Origin: Acidimicrobiia bacterium
Lineage (GTDB): Bacteria; Actinomycetota; Acidimicrobiia; Acidimicrobiales; SKKL01
DNA length: 31,695 bases
Reading direction: 5' to 3'
NCBI GenBank assembly: GCA_041676705.1
Contig: JBAYRL010000014.1
Coordinates: 1-31,695, forward strand
The number at the start of each line of letters is the position of its first letter. The stretch's first letter is position 1. The position numbers and the translations under genes were made by a program. Below the pieces are notes generated by a model that saw nothing but the letters and a program-made list of their open reading frames with translations, was not told the DNA's origin and ran no database searches. This document shows positions 31,418-31,695 of the stretch, piece by piece.

Positions 31418-31695
31418 TTAACCAGAGTGATCAACCGGGTCGAAGCCAACGGTCGTCAATGGAGCACTAGACAAGCTTGGCGCGGCCACGGGCTTCGGTG
31501 TGCGGTTTGGTACTGGTATCGACAGAGAAGCCCTGTTTACCAACCCACTTTGTTGGCCAGTAGCACTGGTTTTGCCGACGAGGGCTTGGAGGTCGGCGGT
31601 GACTCGTTCTAAATCAGCCTGAGCCGACAAAATCGCTTGGGCGCCTTCGCTGGTAGAACGAGCAGCATCAGCAACATGAGTAATATTATCCGCAA
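31418..31695 (-). CDS. Methyl-accepting chemotaxis protein, C-terminal fragment
   Basis: Partial gene, cut by the window end; its start lies beyond 31695. The visible 91 residues are the end of a receptor signalling domain: ADNITHVADAARSTSEGAQ leads into a coiled coil (LERVTADLQALVGK), then a Pro/Ser/Thr-rich tail of about 45 residues. No NWETF-like tether for CheR/CheB is visible at the C-terminus. Its place just before cheB, same strand, agrees. Confidence 0.8.
   Translation of the reverse strand, partial: ADNITHVADAARSTSEGAQAILSAQADLERVTADLQALVGKTSATGQQSGLVNRASLSIPVPNRTPKPVAAPSLSSAPLTTVGFDPVDHSG

Noticed and set aside
1..31695. CRISPR arrays, insertion sequences, prophage or integrase genes
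   Set aside because: I looked for regularly spaced repeats, transposase-like ORFs and att-like direct repeats and found none apart from the 11-nt repeat near tRNA-Pro.

Overview
The window looks like chromosomal DNA of an actinobacterium, most likely of the Acidimicrobiia type; I infer this and cannot place it phylogenetically. The signs are a mycothiol S-conjugate amidase (Mca), a MurA with Asp in place of the usual active-site Cys, a DnaE2 error-prone polymerase under a GAAC-N4-GTTC type LexA box, and the actinobacterial gene order tig-clpP-clpX-folC-ndk-mreBCD-mrdA-rodA-rne. By eye the GC content is moderate (a little over 50%), and many genes look leaderless. The chemotaxis genes at the right end suggest a motile cell. 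I saw no insertion sequences, prophage genes, CRISPR arrays or integrases. The first ~100 bases are low-complexity C- and A-runs and look like a contig end or assembly artefact.

Layout. (1) 132-13239, minus strand: a housekeeping supercluster, read from right to left: trigger factor, ClpP, ClpX, folylpolyglutamate synthase, nucleoside diphosphate kinase, MreB, MreC, MreD, PBP2, RodA and RNase E/G. It joins protein folding and turnover to folate and nucleotide metabolism, then to the elongasome that builds the lateral wall, and ends with RNA turnover. Three junctions use the same TGATG stop-start overlap. A hairpin after ndk separates it from the mre-mrdA-rodA unit. (2) 13390-14201: tRNA-Pro(UGG), a cupredoxin lipoprotein and a convergent tRNA-Gly(UCC), with hairpin terminators between them. 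(3) 14212-22853, mostly plus strand: MgtC-family membrane protein, MFS exporter, a convergent luciferase-like flavin monooxygenase, then a tight set of beta-lactamase-family hydrolase, MscS channel and Thr/Ser-rich membrane protein, a small unknown protein, a thiolase, a membrane-anchored thermonuclease and a YdjC/ChbG-like protein. (4) 22807-25496: mca and an SCP2-domain gene on the minus strand, divergent from murA. (5) 25493-31695, minus strand: the end of a methyl-accepting chemotaxis protein, then cheB, cheR and a cheX-like gene, followed by dnaE2 under its own promoter.

Regulation visible in the sequence. At least eight genes that start transcription units have a TANNNT -10 hexamer 6-9 nt before the start codon and no Shine-Dalgarno sequence, the pattern of leaderless mRNAs. 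The clearest case is dnaE2: TTGAAA, 17 bp, TATTGT, then 7 nt to a GTG, with a perfect LexA-type palindrome filling the spacer. ndk has a similarly good promoter (TTCACA, 17 bp, TAGCGT, 7 nt, ATG). A 12-bp inverted repeat covers the likely ATG of the thermonuclease. Most genes here are known families; the items most worth a second look are these control elements, the YdjC-like protein with altered metal-site residues, and the small unknown ORF before the thiolase.
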